Source of the DNA: Actinomycetota bacterium | GTDB lineage: Bacteria > Actinomycetota > Acidimicrobiia > Acidimicrobiales > AC-14 | Assembly: GCA_040754375.1 (NCBI GenBank) | Contig: JBFMCT010000001.1 | Span: 34,145 to 98,144, forward strand | DNA: 64,000 nucleotides | Direction: 5' to 3' | In this document: positions 26,279 through 34,651 of the stretch, piece by piece | How positions within the stretch are numbered: position 1 is the first letter of the stretch | How the letters are laid out: each line of letters starts with the position of its first letter | Notes under the pieces: generated by a model | The model's input: the letters and a program-made list of their open reading frames with translations, nothing else | Told to the model about the DNA's origin: nothing | Databases searched by the model: none | Position numbers and translations under genes: made by a program

Positions 26279-27421
26279 ATGCTTAACGACGGTGAGCGCC
26301 TGACGAGCGGGGTGGAGGACCTCGACCTGCTGCTCGACGGGCTCATCCTGGGCGACAACGTGGTCTGGGTGGGCGACGACGAAGACGTCGTCCGCCGGCT
26401 GGAGGACGCCCTGCTGGCCGAGTCGGTGCGGCGGGGCCAGCCGTGCTTCTACGTGGCGTCGGGGCTGGTCAACGATGCCCTCAAGCGCCGGCTGGGCCCG
26501 GGGGTGGTGGTGCTCGATGCCGGCGGGGGCGGTCCCTACGGCGACCCCGGGGTGCTGGCCACGGCCGTCATCGAGGGTTCCCGGGGTTCGCCGCCCGGGT
26601 GCGTGGTCGTCGACAACCTGGGGTCGTTCGCCCGGCGCTGGGGCCCCGACCGGGCAGTGGCCTTCTTCAGCCGGGTGTGCCCCCGCTTGTTCGACATCGG
26701 GGCACTGGCCTACTGGTGGGCCCCCAAGCGGGAGCTGACCCGATCGTCGCTCGAACGCATCACCCAGGTGACCCAGTGCGTGCTCGAGGTGTCCGGAGAT
26801 CACCTGCGGGTCATCAAGGCCGAGGGCCGCCCGCCCGGCGCCCAGGGCAGCCTCCAGCGGCTGCGGGTGGTCGACGGGGCCGTCACCCTGGAGGACGAGA
26901 TGGGCCTCGGGCGCCTGGGCCGGGGCCTCGAACGGTTACGCCGCGAGCGCAACCTGACCCAGAGCGACCTGGCCCGCTTCGGCCGGGTCAGCCCCAGCGC
27001 CATCAGCCAGGCCGAGGCCGGCAAGCGGGGCCTGTCCCTCGACACCCTGCTGCTGCTGTCCGACCGCCTGGGGGTCAGCCTCGACGAGCTGCTGTCGGCC
27101 TCGGCCGAGCCCGACTACGTGCTGGCCCGCCGCCCCCGGGCCTCGGGCAGCGTCCAGAAGGCCCTGCTCGACGACCCCAAGGCGGGCTTGCGGGCCTACC
27201 TCGTGCGCCTGGGCCCGTGGGAATCGGCTGCCCCCGAGATCCGCCACAAGGGCGAGGAACTGGTGCTCGTGGCCTCGGGCCTGGTGCAGGTCTCGATCGG
27301 TTCTGACACGCCCGTCATGCGGGCGGGCGACGCCGCCCTGGCCACCCGCACGGCCGTCTCGGGCTGGCGCAACCTCACCAACGACCCCGCCCTGCTCTTC
27401 TGGGTCCTGCGCGACGGCTGA
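26279..27421 (+). CDS. KaiC-like / XRE helix-turn-helix / cupin regulator
   Basis: A 380-residue three-part protein. Residues 1-200 look like a RecA/KaiC-type domain (SGVEDLDLLLDGLILGDNVVWV, VVVDNLGSFARRWG), but the P-loop is replaced by GDDEDVV, so ATP hydrolysis is unlikely. Residues about 215-275 are an XRE helix-turn-helix (LERLRRERNLTQSDLARFGRVSPSAISQAEAG). Residues about 300-380 are a small cupin (RHKGEELVLVASGLVQVSIG) that could bind a ligand. It is probably a transcription factor for the divergent hydrogenase genes, an inference from position. ATG 26279 is preferred because a TAGTGT box lies 8 bases upstream. GTG 26267 would add 4 residues but overlap that box. Confidence 0.78.
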   Translation: MLNDGERLTSGVEDLDLLLDGLILGDNVVWVGDDEDVVRRLEDALLAESVRRGQPCFYVASGLVNDALKRRLGPGVVVLDAGGGGPYGDPGVLATAVIEGSRGSPPGCVVVDNLGSFARRWGPDRAVAFFSRVCPRLFDIGALAYWWAPKRELTRSSLERITQVTQCVLEVSGDHLRVIKAEGRPPGAQGSLQRLRVVDGAVTLEDEMGLGRLGRGLERLRRERNLTQSDLARFGRVSPSAISQAEAGKRGLSLDTLLLLSDRLGVSLDELLSASAEPDYVLARRPRASGSVQKALLDDPKAGLRAYLVRLGPWESAAPEIRHKGEELVLVASGLVQVSIGSDTPVMRAGDAALATRTAVSGWRNLTNDPALLFWVLRDG

Positions 27422-27444
27422 CGCCGCAGTAGGTACCCGAGGGG

Positions 27445-27843
27445 TCAAACGCGGATGACCGACAGGCCGGGGACGCCGTCGTAGTCGTCGTCCTGGCTCA
27501 CCACCGGGATCCCCTCGGTGATGGCGGTGGCTGCGATCCACGAGTCGTTGAGCGGCATCCGCCGGCCGGCGTCGCGCAACGACAACCGGAGCGCGGCCCA
27601 CGTCTCGGCCACTTCACGGGTTATCGGCAAGGGATCGAGGGCCTCGGCCCAGCGCAAGGTCTGCAGCCGTTGAGCGCGAGCGTCGCCTTCGGCGGCGAGC
27701 ACGCCGAGCGAGAGCTCCCCGACGGTGACGACCGAGACCACTACTCGCTCGGGTGGTGCGCCGGTGATCGATCGATCCTGCTCCTGAGCGATGAACAGCG
27801 ACGTGTCCGCCAGCGCGAGGGCCGGCCGGTGCTCACCCGCCAT
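27445..27843 (-). CDS. PIN-domain toxin, VapC-like
   Basis: A 132-residue PIN-domain ribonuclease. The acidic active-site set is visible: D13 (LADTSLF), E43 (VGELSLGV), D100 (LNDSWIAATA) and D118-D120 (VSQDDDY). VapC toxins cut tRNA or rRNA and block translation unless held by their antitoxin. It overlaps the end of the upstream antitoxin gene by 11 bases, the usual coupled arrangement. Length and motif order are normal, so it is probably functional. The natural target is unknown. Confidence 0.92.
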   Translation of the reverse strand: MAGEHRPALALADTSLFIAQEQDRSITGAPPERVVVSVVTVGELSLGVLAAEGDARAQRLQTLRWAEALDPLPITREVAETWAALRLSLRDAGRRMPLNDSWIAATAITEGIPVVSQDDDYDGVPGLSVIRV

Positions 27844-28087
27844 CGGGATCGTCGGTCATGTCGCCGACGAGCTCGCGGAGCTGGCGGGCCAGGCCGGCAT
27901 CGGCGCGCGCCTTCTCCAGCCCCCGCTCGAAATCGTCCCAGGCGATGGACCGGGGCCGGGCCGGGAGGGGCGAGAGCTCGGCCACCGGCCGGCCGCTCAC
28001 GGTCACCCGAAGGCGCTCGCCGCCCTCGACCCGACGCAGAACGGCGCTCACGTCGTTGCGCAGGTCGCGGGCAGGTATGTCGGCCAC
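27833..28087 (-). CDS. Phd/YefM-family antitoxin, VapB-like
   Basis: An 84-residue antitoxin. The N-terminus IPARDLRNDVSAVLRRVEGGERLRVTVSGRPVAEL is the Phd/YefM DNA-binding fold. The C-terminal acidic and helical part (WDDFERGLEKARADAG) should wrap the PIN toxin. GTG at 28087 is preceded at 6 bases by TACGCT, suggesting a leaderless transcript. A perfect 18-bp palindrome covers the promoter (28096-28113), so the toxin-antitoxin complex probably represses its own operon. The pair may stabilise this region or respond to stress. Confidence 0.9.
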   Translation of the reverse strand: MADIPARDLRNDVSAVLRRVEGGERLRVTVSGRPVAELSPLPARPRSIAWDDFERGLEKARADAGLARQLRELVGDMTDDPDGG

Positions 28088-28095
28088 AACTAGAG

Positions 28096-28113
28096 CGTAG
28101 CAGTACTGCTACG
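28096..28113. promoter_or_regulatory. Palindromic operator of the toxin-antitoxin operon
   Basis: cgtagcagtactgctacg is a perfect 18-bp palindrome ending 8 bases upstream of the antitoxin start. It overlaps the predicted minus-strand -10 element TACGCT (28099-28094). Position and symmetry fit binding by the dimeric antitoxin. Confidence 0.7.
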
Positions 28114-28125
28114 TGACCAGGCTGT

Positions 28126-29298
28126 TCAGTGGGACGACGAGATCGCCGTCTCGTACACCTCGACGGTGCGGCGGGCGATGGCGGGCCAGGCGAACTCGGC
28201 CAGCACCCGGCGGCGGCCGGCCTGGCCGAACCGGCGGGCCTGGTCGGGGCCGGCCACCAGCTCGTTGACCCGGGCGGCCAGGCCGGCGGCCACGGCCTGG
28301 GGGTCCCCGGCGTCGTAGGGCACCAGCCAGCCCGTCTCGCCGTCGACGACGATCTCGGGGATGCCGCCCACGGCGGTGGCCACCACCGGGGCCTCGCAGG
28401 CCATGGCCTCCACGTTGACCAGCCCGAAGGGCTCGTAGACCGACGGGCATACGAAGGCCGCGGCATGGGTCAGCAGCTGTACGACCTGGGGACGGGGCAG
28501 GGCGTCGCGTACCCATACCACCTGGGCGCCCGGGCCCGACCGGCTGGCGAGGTCGGCCAGGCGGGCCTCGAGCTCGGCCCCCTCGGCCTCGGTGTCGGGG
28601 GCCGAGGCGCACAGGACCACGACCATGCCCGGGTCGAGCAGGGGCACTGCGTCCAGCAGGTGCCCGATGCCCTTCTGGCGGGTGATACGGCCCACGAAAA
28701 GGGCGTAGGGGCGCTCCGGGGCCAGGCCCACCCGATCGAGGGCCTCGGTCGACGGGTCGGGGTGATAGGCGTCGGCGTCGACGCCGTTGTGCACGACCAC
28801 CACCCGGTCGGGGCCCACGGCCGGGTAGGTGGCCAACACGTCGTCGCGCATGGCCCCTGAGACGGCGATCACGGCGTCGGCCGCCTCGATGGCCGTTCGC
28901 TCGCAGAAACGCGACACCTCGTAGCCGCCCCCGAGCTGTTCCTGCTTCCATGGCCGCAGGGGCTCCAGGCTGTGGCTGGTCATCACGTGGGGGATGCCGT
29001 GGCGCAGCTTGGCCAGGTGGCCGGCCATGTTCGTGTACCACGTGTGGGTGTGGACCACGTCGGCCCCGGCCACGGCCGCGGCCATCTGCAGGTCGACGGC
29101 GATGGCGCCCAGGGCCGGGTCGGCCCCGGGTGCCATCTCGTAGTTGCCGGCCACCAGCCCCGACGGCCGGGGCCGGCCGAAGCAGTGGACGCCGACATCG
29201 ACCAGCTCGGCCAGCTCGGCCGCCAGGTGCTCGACGTGTACCCCGGCCCCCCCATAGACCTCGGGCGGGAACTCACGGGTCAGCAGGGCTACCTTCAA
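28126..29298 (-). CDS. glgA: Glycogen synthase, GT4 type (GlgA/GlgM-like)
   Basis: A 390-residue family-4 glycosyltransferase of the actinobacterial glycogen synthase type. It starts [25 protein letters not shown], where the GGAGVH loop binds the sugar nucleotide. It has an AVSGAMRDD acceptor-side segment, [17 protein letters not shown] and the donor-binding [12 protein letters not shown]. It uses ADP-glucose, or makes maltose-1-phosphate from it, in the cytoplasm. The TTG at 29298 overlaps the glgC stop (TTGA), so the two enzymes are coupled. Reading frames starting further upstream run antiparallel through glgC and are rejected. GlgA versus GlgM (maltose-1-phosphate synthase) cannot be decided by eye. 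Confidence 0.9.
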   Translation of the reverse strand: MKVALLTREFPPEVYGGAGVHVEHLAAELAELVDVGVHCFGRPRPSGLVAGNYEMAPGADPALGAIAVDLQMAAAVAGADVVHTHTWYTNMAGHLAKLRHGIPHVMTSHSLEPLRPWKQEQLGGGYEVSRFCERTAIEAADAVIAVSGAMRDDVLATYPAVGPDRVVVVHNGVDADAYHPDPSTEALDRVGLAPERPYALFVGRITRQKGIGHLLDAVPLLDPGMVVVLCASAPDTEAEGAELEARLADLASRSGPGAQVVWVRDALPRPQVVQLLTHAAAFVCPSVYEPFGLVNVEAMACEAPVVATAVGGIPEIVVDGETGWLVPYDAGDPQAVAAGLAARVNELVAGPDQARRFGQAGRRRVLAEFAWPAIARRTVEVYETAISSSH

Positions 29299-30530
29299 GG
29301 GTGGGGGACCTGCTCGCCCTTGCCCAGCACGACGATGCCCCGCTCGCTGACGGTGAACCGCTCGCGGTCGCGGGCGGCGTCGACGCCGATGCGGGCGCCC
29401 GCGGGCACCACCACGTTCTTGTCGATGATGGCCCGGCGCACGACGGCCCCCGGCTCGACCACCACCTTGTGCATGATGACCGAGTCCTCCACCAGGGCCC
29501 CGGGCTGCACGTGCGCGCCGGGCGAGATCACCGACCCCCGCACCGTCCCGCCCGAGATGATCGAGCCGGCGCAGACCAGCGAGTTGATGGCCTGGCCGGT
29601 ACGGCCGTGGTCCTCGAGCACGAACTTGGCCGGGGGCAGGGGCGGGTTGGACGTGTAGATGGGCCACTTTTCGTTGTAGAGGTTGAACACGGGGTGGACC
29701 GATACCAGGTCCATGTGCGACTCGTGGTAGGAGTCGATGGTCCCAACGTCGCGCCAGTAGGCCCGGTCACGGTCGGTGGCCCCGGGTACCTCGTTGGTGG
29801 CGAAGTCGTAGTAGTGGGCCACCCCCTGGGACACGAGCATGGGCAGGATGCTGCCCCCCACGTCGTGGACCGACGACTCGTCGGCCGCGTCGGCCCGCAC
29901 GGCGTCGACCAGCACGTCGGTGCTGAACACGTAGTTGCCCATGGACGCCAGCACCGTGCCCGGTGCGTTCTGGAGGCCGCCGGCGTCGTCGGGCTTCTCC
30001 CAGAAGCGCCGGATGCGGGTGCCCTCGCCCGGTTCGAGCACGCCGAAGGCGCTGGCCTCGCCTTCGGGCACGGGGATGGCGGCCACCGTCACGCCCGCCC
30101 CCGAGACCATGTGCTGTTCGAGCATCTGGCGGGGGTCCATGCGGTAGATGTGGTCGGCGCCAAAAACCAGGATGTGGTCGGGCTGCTCGTCCCAGACCAG
30201 GTTGAGGTTCTGGTAGAGGGCGTCGGCCGAGCCCAGGAACCAGCGCGGCCCCAGGCGCATCTGGGCGGGCACGGGCGTCACGTAGTCGCTCAGGAGCGTC
30301 GACAGCCGCCACGTGCGGGAGATGTGCAGGTCGAGGCTGTGGCTCTTGTACTGGGTCAGCACGACGATGCGCAGGAAGCCACCGTTGGCCAGGTTGGACA
30401 GCACGAAGTCGATGAGCCGGTAGTGGCCGCCGAACGGGACGGCGGGCTTGGCCCGGTCGGCGGTCAGTGGGTGGAGGCGCTTGCCCTCGCCACCGGCCAA
30501 CACCATCGCCATCACCTTCCGAGCAGCCAT
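29295..30530 (-). CDS. glgC: Glucose-1-phosphate adenylyltransferase
   Basis: A 411-residue ADP-glucose pyrophosphorylase. The N-terminal Rossmann domain begins [27 protein letters not shown], with the allosteric and catalytic lysine positions, [10 protein letters not shown], and [10 protein letters not shown] for metal binding. The C-terminal left-handed beta-helix shows hexapeptide repeats ([29 protein letters not shown]). It makes ADP-glucose, the committed step for glycogen. ATG 30530 matches the normal N-terminus. No Shine-Dalgarno sequence is present, but TACCTT lies 6 bases upstream, and a perfect 14-bp inverted repeat covers the start and promoter (see 30523-30559). Confidence 0.95.
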   Translation of the reverse strand: MAARKVMAMVLAGGEGKRLHPLTADRAKPAVPFGGHYRLIDFVLSNLANGGFLRIVVLTQYKSHSLDLHISRTWRLSTLLSDYVTPVPAQMRLGPRWFLGSADALYQNLNLVWDEQPDHILVFGADHIYRMDPRQMLEQHMVSGAGVTVAAIPVPEGEASAFGVLEPGEGTRIRRFWEKPDDAGGLQNAPGTVLASMGNYVFSTDVLVDAVRADAADESSVHDVGGSILPMLVSQGVAHYYDFATNEVPGATDRDRAYWRDVGTIDSYHESHMDLVSVHPVFNLYNEKWPIYTSNPPLPPAKFVLEDHGRTGQAINSLVCAGSIISGGTVRGSVISPGAHVQPGALVEDSVIMHKVVVEPGAVVRRAIIDKNVVVPAGARIGVDAARDRERFTVSERGIVVLGKGEQVPHP

Positions 30531-30559
30531 GGCAGGAAGGTAATGCCTGCCATGGCTGC
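30523..30559. promoter_or_regulatory. Perfect 14-bp inverted repeat over the glgC promoter and start codon
   Basis: gcagccatggcagg (30523-30536) and cctgccatggctgc (30546-30559) are exact inverted copies separated by 9 bases. On the minus strand the spacer contains TACCTT (30542-30537), a candidate -10 box 6 bases before ATG 30530. Two arms flanking a -10 element look like a repressor or activator site. If transcribed, the same bases would form a strong hairpin hiding the start codon. Confidence 0.6.
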
Positions 30560-30581
30560 GGTGGTGGTGCCGCCCCGGGCC

Positions 30582-31583
30582 TCAGCGATTGGTTGGCCGA
30601 GCCGCCCCATGGGGCATCAGTGCCCCGGGCGGGACGACGCCCAGGCGGCCGCAGCGGTAGTCCTCCATGGCCTGGACCAGTTCCGCCCTGTCGTTCATGA
30701 CGAACGGCCCGTACCACGCCACCGGCTCGCGGATGGGCTGGCCGCCCAGCACGATCACGTCCAGGTCCTCGGCCGCAGGCCGGCCGTCACCGCCGCCGGG
30801 GCGGGCCCCGGCCACCAGCCGCAGGTGCCCGCCGGGGCCGAAGACAGCCAGTTGACCCGAGGCCAGGGGCCGGCCCTCGGGCCCGGCCGTGCCCGCGCCC
30901 GACATGACGTAGGCCAGTGCGTTGAACCCCTCCGGCCAGGGGAGGTCGAGCGCGGCCCCCGGTGCCAGCGAGGCGTGGACGAAGGCCATGGGCGTGTGCG
31001 TCGACCCCGGCCCGGCGTGGCCGGCCACGTCGCCGGCGATGACCCGCACGAGCGCGCCGCCGTCGGCCGAGGCGACCATGGCGGCCCGGGACCCGGCCAG
31101 GCTCTGGTAGCGGGGCGGTGACCACTTCTGGCGGGCGGGCAGGTTGACCCAGAGCTGGAGGCCGTGGAGCAGCCCTCCGCTGACCACCAGCTCCTCGGGT
31201 GGGGTCTCGATGTGCAAGATGCCCGCCCCGGCCGTCATCCACTGGGTGTCGCCGTCGGCGATGAGCCCGCCCCCACCGTGGGAGTCCTGGTGCTGGAACG
31301 CACCTTCGAGCATGTAGGTCACGGTCTCGAACCCGCGGTGGGGGTGCCAGCTCGTACCCCGGGGTTCGCCCGGCCCGTAGTCGACGGCCCCCATCTCGTC
31401 CATGTGGATGAACGGGTCGAGGGCTTCGAGGGGCGCCCCGGAGAACGCCCGGCGCACGGGGAAGCCCTCGCCTTCGAACCCGCTCGGGGCGGTCGTTACC
31501 AGGGCCACCGGCCTGGCGGCCGAACCGGGGCCGGGGAGGGGCAGGCGGGGAAGGCTCAGCGGGTCGGCAGTGGCGGCGGGCAT
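30582..31583 (-). CDS. Pirin family protein
   Basis: A 333-residue two-cupin protein of the pirin family. The metal-site motifs are FIHMDEMG, WHPHRGFETVTYMLEG (two His) and GILHIETPPEE, which gives the third His and the Glu. The second cupin (about 190-290) lacks a clear metal site, as usual. Bacterial pirins have been reported as quercetinase-like dioxygenases or as redox-linked regulators of metabolic enzymes. Which applies here is unknown. The ATG at 31583 has GGAG 7 bases upstream. It reads toward glgC but ends 52 bases from it, and could be cotranscribed with the glycogen genes. Its promoter region (31584-31675) is shared with a divergent small membrane protein. Confidence 0.9.
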   Translation of the reverse strand: MPAATADPLSLPRLPLPGPGSAARPVALVTTAPSGFEGEGFPVRRAFSGAPLEALDPFIHMDEMGAVDYGPGEPRGTSWHPHRGFETVTYMLEGAFQHQDSHGGGGLIADGDTQWMTAGAGILHIETPPEELVVSGGLLHGLQLWVNLPARQKWSPPRYQSLAGSRAAMVASADGGALVRVIAGDVAGHAGPGSTHTPMAFVHASLAPGAALDLPWPEGFNALAYVMSGAGTAGPEGRPLASGQLAVFGPGGHLRLVAGARPGGGDGRPAAEDLDVIVLGGQPIREPVAWYGPFVMNDRAELVQAMEDYRCGRLGVVPPGALMPHGAARPTNR

Positions 31584-31661
31584 TCGGGCGCTCCAGTGGT
31601 TGCGGTGTCAACTATCTGGTCTAAACCGCAGCACAGCCCTCCCTGTTCCGGGGCCCGCGCA

Positions 31662-31667
31662 TAGGCT
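31662..31667 (+). promoter_or_regulatory. Putative -10 element (TAGGCT) of a leaderless gene
   Basis: TAGGCT is 8 bases upstream of the GTG at 31676, in the same arrangement as several other promoters in this window. Pattern-based only. Confidence 0.35.
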
Positions 31668-31675
31668 GGGGAGCC

Positions 31676-32026
31676 GTGGCCCGTACCCGGCGCCTGCCTG
31701 CCGTACTGCTGGTACCCCTCGCGCTGGTCGCCGTCGTGGTGGCCGCCGACGTTACGGCGCGCGCCCGGCCGGAGGGCGTGCCCGAGACCAGGGCGGGAGC
31801 GGGTGCCCTCCTCCAGAGCCTCGAGCGGGAGATGGCCCTGGCGCCGGCCAAGCGGATGGCCGTCGAGCAAGGCTCCTCCCTGGTGGCGGCCGTGCTGGCA
31901 GCCGCCGTCGGCATGGCTGCCGCGGGTGCCGGATGGCGCCCGGCCTGGCCCGGCGTCGTCACCCTCCCGGCCACGCTCACCTTGGCCGTGCGCCCCCGCG
32001 GGCCGCCTGGCGCCTCGTGCTGCTGA
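31676..32026 (+). CDS. Small membrane protein, unknown function
   Basis: A 116-residue predicted membrane protein with an N-terminal segment (LPAVLLVPLALVAVVVAADV) and a second one near residues 68-86 (SLVAAVLAAAVGMAAAGAG), separated by a soluble stretch with a short helix (ALLQSLEREMALAPAKR). No family was recognised. It lies 62 bases upstream of the SecDF gene in the same direction and could be part of that transcription unit. The GTG start follows TAGGCT at 8 bases. The C-terminus is basic with a final Cys pair. Confidence rests on codon bias, position and membrane pattern only. Confidence 0.5.
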   Translation: MARTRRLPAVLLVPLALVAVVVAADVTARARPEGVPETRAGAGALLQSLEREMALAPAKRMAVEQGSSLVAAVLAAAVGMAAAGAGWRPAWPGVVTLPATLTLAVRPRGPPGASCC

Positions 32027-32088
32027 CCCCAGTCCTGTCCTCGTCCTGAACGCCGCCCCGCCGGGACGGCCCACCTGGAGGCTTCCCT

Positions 32089-34536
32089 GTGCAGCAAGTC
32101 CGTTGGCGCGCCATCGCCGTGTTGGCCCTCGTGGTGGGCGCCGTCGTCCTGATCGCCACCCAGCCGGCCCGCCTGGGGCTCGACCTCAAAGGTGGCACCC
32201 AGATCATCCTGGAGGCCCAGGACAGCGAGCGCCAGAGGGTCGACGGCGACACCGTGAACCGCACCCTGGAGGTGCTGCGCCGCCGCGTCGACGCCTTGGG
32301 GGTGACCGAGCCTTCGCTGCAGCGCTCTGGTGACCGGCGCATACTCATCGAGCTACCGGGAGTGGAGGACCCCGATGAGGCGGTGGACATCATCGGGCGT
32401 ACGGCCCAGCTGCGCTTCCACCCCGTGCTGGCGGGCGCACCAGAGCCCGACGACCTCGTGCTCTTCGCCGAGTCGGGCGAGCCCTTGCGCCTGGCGCCGG
32501 CGGCGGTGACGGGCGACGACGTGGCTACGGCCACCGCCCGGGTGGCGGGCGAGTTCGCCGTCACCTGGCAGGTCCAGGTCGACTTCCGGGGCGACGGCAG
32601 CCGTAGGTGGGAGACGCTCACCGGCCAGGCCGCCTGCGCCCCCCTGGGCGACCCGGCCCGGCGCATCGCCATCGTGCTCGACGAGGACGTGATCTCCAGC
32701 CCCGAGGTGGCGGCCGAGGTGAACTGCCCGCGCGGCATCAGCGGCGGGACGACGGTCATCACCGGCAACTTCTCCCAGGCCGAGGCCCGAGAGCTGGCCC
32801 TGCTGATACGAGCAGGCGCTCTACCGGTCCCGGTCGAGATCGTCGGCCAGACCACGATCGGGCCCACCTTGGGCAAGGCGGCCATCGAGGCGAGCATCAA
32901 GGCGGCCATCATCGGGGCGCTGCTGACGGCTCTCTACATGGTTGTGTACTACCGCCTGCTCGGAGTGCTGGCGGTGATCGCCCTCGGCGTCTACGGGGCG
33001 CTCAGCTTCGCGGTCCTACTCCTACTAGGGGCGACGCTCACGCTTCCGGGCATAGCGGGCTTCGTGCTCGCCGTCGGGATGGCTGTCGACGCGAACGTCC
33101 TCGTCTACGAAAGGATCAAGGAGGAGCACGCCGGGGGCGCATCGACGCGAGCCGCAGGCCGGAACGGGTTCCGGCGCGCCTGGAGCGCCATCGCTGATTC
33201 CAACGCCACGACGGTCATCGCAGCCATGTTGCTGTTCTTCTTCGCGTCCGGGGCCGTCAGGGGATTCGGTGTGACGGTCACGGTCGGGGTGCTCACGTCG
33301 ATGTTCACGGCCCTGGTGGTGACGCGGCTGATGGTCGACGTAGTGCTCCGCACCCGCCTGCGTAACCGGCCCCGCCTGCTGGGCCTCGAGGTCGGCGCCA
33401 GGTTGCGGACGTGGATCTCGACGGCTCGCCCGGACCTCATGCGCCACAGCGGCCGCTTCCTGGGTGCGTCGGGGCTGGCGGTGGTCCTCGCCATAACCGG
33501 GGTGGGAGTCAAGGGCCTCGACCTAGGGCTGGAGTTCTCCGGCGGGCGCCTCATCGAGTACCGGACGGAGCGACCGCCCGACCTCGACCTCGTCCGGTCG
33601 GAACTGGCTCGCGCTGGGTTCCCAAGGGCAGTCGTACAGGCTGCGGGAGACGCCCAGCTCACCGTCCGGATCGAGACCCTGACGCCAGAGGAGCAGTCGC
33701 GCGTGGTCGCTGCAGTCGAGGCGGTCGGAGGGCGGGCGGAGGTGATGCGCGACGAGTTCGTCGGGCCGACCATCGGCGACGAGCTCCGCCGTAAGGCGCT
33801 GATAGCGCTGGCGATCGCGCTGGCGGCCCAGTTGGCCTATCTCGCCGTACGCTTCAAGTGGACCTACGGAGCGGGTGCGGTAGTGGCGATGGTCCACGAT
33901 GTCCTCATCCTGCTCGGGTTGTTCGCTTGGCTGGGCAAGGACCTCGATGGCGTGTTCCTCGCCGCACTTCTCACGGTCATCGGCTACTCTGTTAACGACT
34001 CGGTCGTGGTGTTCGACCGCATACGCGAGTTGCGGCGCGCCCGGCCGAGGGAGCTGTTGCGGGTTGTGGCCAACGACGCATGCCTCCAAACCGTTCCTCG
34101 GACGATCAACACAGGGTTGGGGGCAATGTTCATCCTCGTCGTGCTGTGGCAGTTCGGCGGCGACACGCTCGCTGACTTCGCCTTGGCATTGCTGGTCGGC
34201 CTCGTCGTCGGGACCTATTCCTCCGTCCTTACAGCTACTCCCGTCGCATTGTGGCTGGAGAACCATTGGGGCTCGGGTGACCGTAGGCCACCACAAGCCG
34301 AGCGGGCCCAGCCAGCCTCCGCAAGCGCGCCCCTCGCGCAGGCGCGAAGCCACGGTCACCAAGGAGCGGACCCTGGTGGTGATGCCGACCGGTCCCGAGC
34401 CGTCGCCGTCCGGTCGCGCCCACCCACACCCCAGCGGCCGGTATCGCAAACCCGGCCCACGCCGGCCCGGCCGGCGGCGGCGGCACCCCGCCCGCGGAAG
34501 AACAAGCGGCGCAAGCCCGGTCGGAGGAGGAACTGA
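32089..34536 (+). CDS. SecD-SecF fusion protein
   Basis: An 815-residue fused protein-export accessory subunit that uses the proton gradient to help pull proteins out of the SecYEG channel. The SecD half (1 to about 445) has LGLDLKGGTQIILE, the periplasmic P1 domain, TIGPTLGKAAIEASIKA and the membrane motif GMAVDANVLVYERIKEE. The SecF half (about 450-745) has LDLGLEFSGGRLIEY, FVGPTIGDEL and GYSVNDSVVVFDRIREL. The last 70 residues are a basic Pro/Arg-rich tail. GTG 32089 follows GGAGG at 7 bases. In most actinobacteria secD and secF are separate genes next to yajC. Base composition changes inside this gene: line 32401 counts 45 GC of 60, and line 33961 counts 36 of 60. Confidence 0.93.
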   Translation: MQQVRWRAIAVLALVVGAVVLIATQPARLGLDLKGGTQIILEAQDSERQRVDGDTVNRTLEVLRRRVDALGVTEPSLQRSGDRRILIELPGVEDPDEAVDIIGRTAQLRFHPVLAGAPEPDDLVLFAESGEPLRLAPAAVTGDDVATATARVAGEFAVTWQVQVDFRGDGSRRWETLTGQAACAPLGDPARRIAIVLDEDVISSPEVAAEVNCPRGISGGTTVITGNFSQAEARELALLIRAGALPVPVEIVGQTTIGPTLGKAAIEASIKAAIIGALLTALYMVVYYRLLGVLAVIALGVYGALSFAVLLLLGATLTLPGIAGFVLAVGMAVDANVLVYERIKEEHAGGASTRAAGRNGFRRAWSAIADSNATTVIAAMLLFFFASGAVRGFGVTVTVGVLTSMFTALVVTRLMVDVVLRTRLRNRPRLLGLEVGARLRTWISTARPDLMRHSGRFLGASGLAVVLAITGVGVKGLDLGLEFSGGRLIEYRTERPPDLDLVRSELARAGFPRAVVQAAGDAQLTVRIETLTPEEQSRVVAAVEAVGGRAEVMRDEFVGPTIGDELRRKALIALAIALAAQLAYLAVRFKWTYGAGAVVAMVHDVLILLGLFAWLGKDLDGVFLAALLTVIGYSVNDSVVVFDRIRELRRARPRELLRVVANDACLQTVPRTINTGLGAMFILVVLWQFGGDTLADFALALLVGLVVGTYSSVLTATPVALWLENHWGSGDRRPPQAERAQPASASAPLAQARSHGHQGADPGGDADRSRAVAVRSRPPTPQRPVSQTRPTPARPAAAAPRPRKNKRRKPGRRRN

Positions 34537-34651
34537 CCTTGGCCCTCGGTTGGGCACACGCGGCCCTCGCACCTGACGGGCCGGCACCCGTCGCGGGTGA
34601 GGTCCCCGACCTGGTGAGCCGGTCAGGGGGCCTCGCCGGGATGGATCGCCG

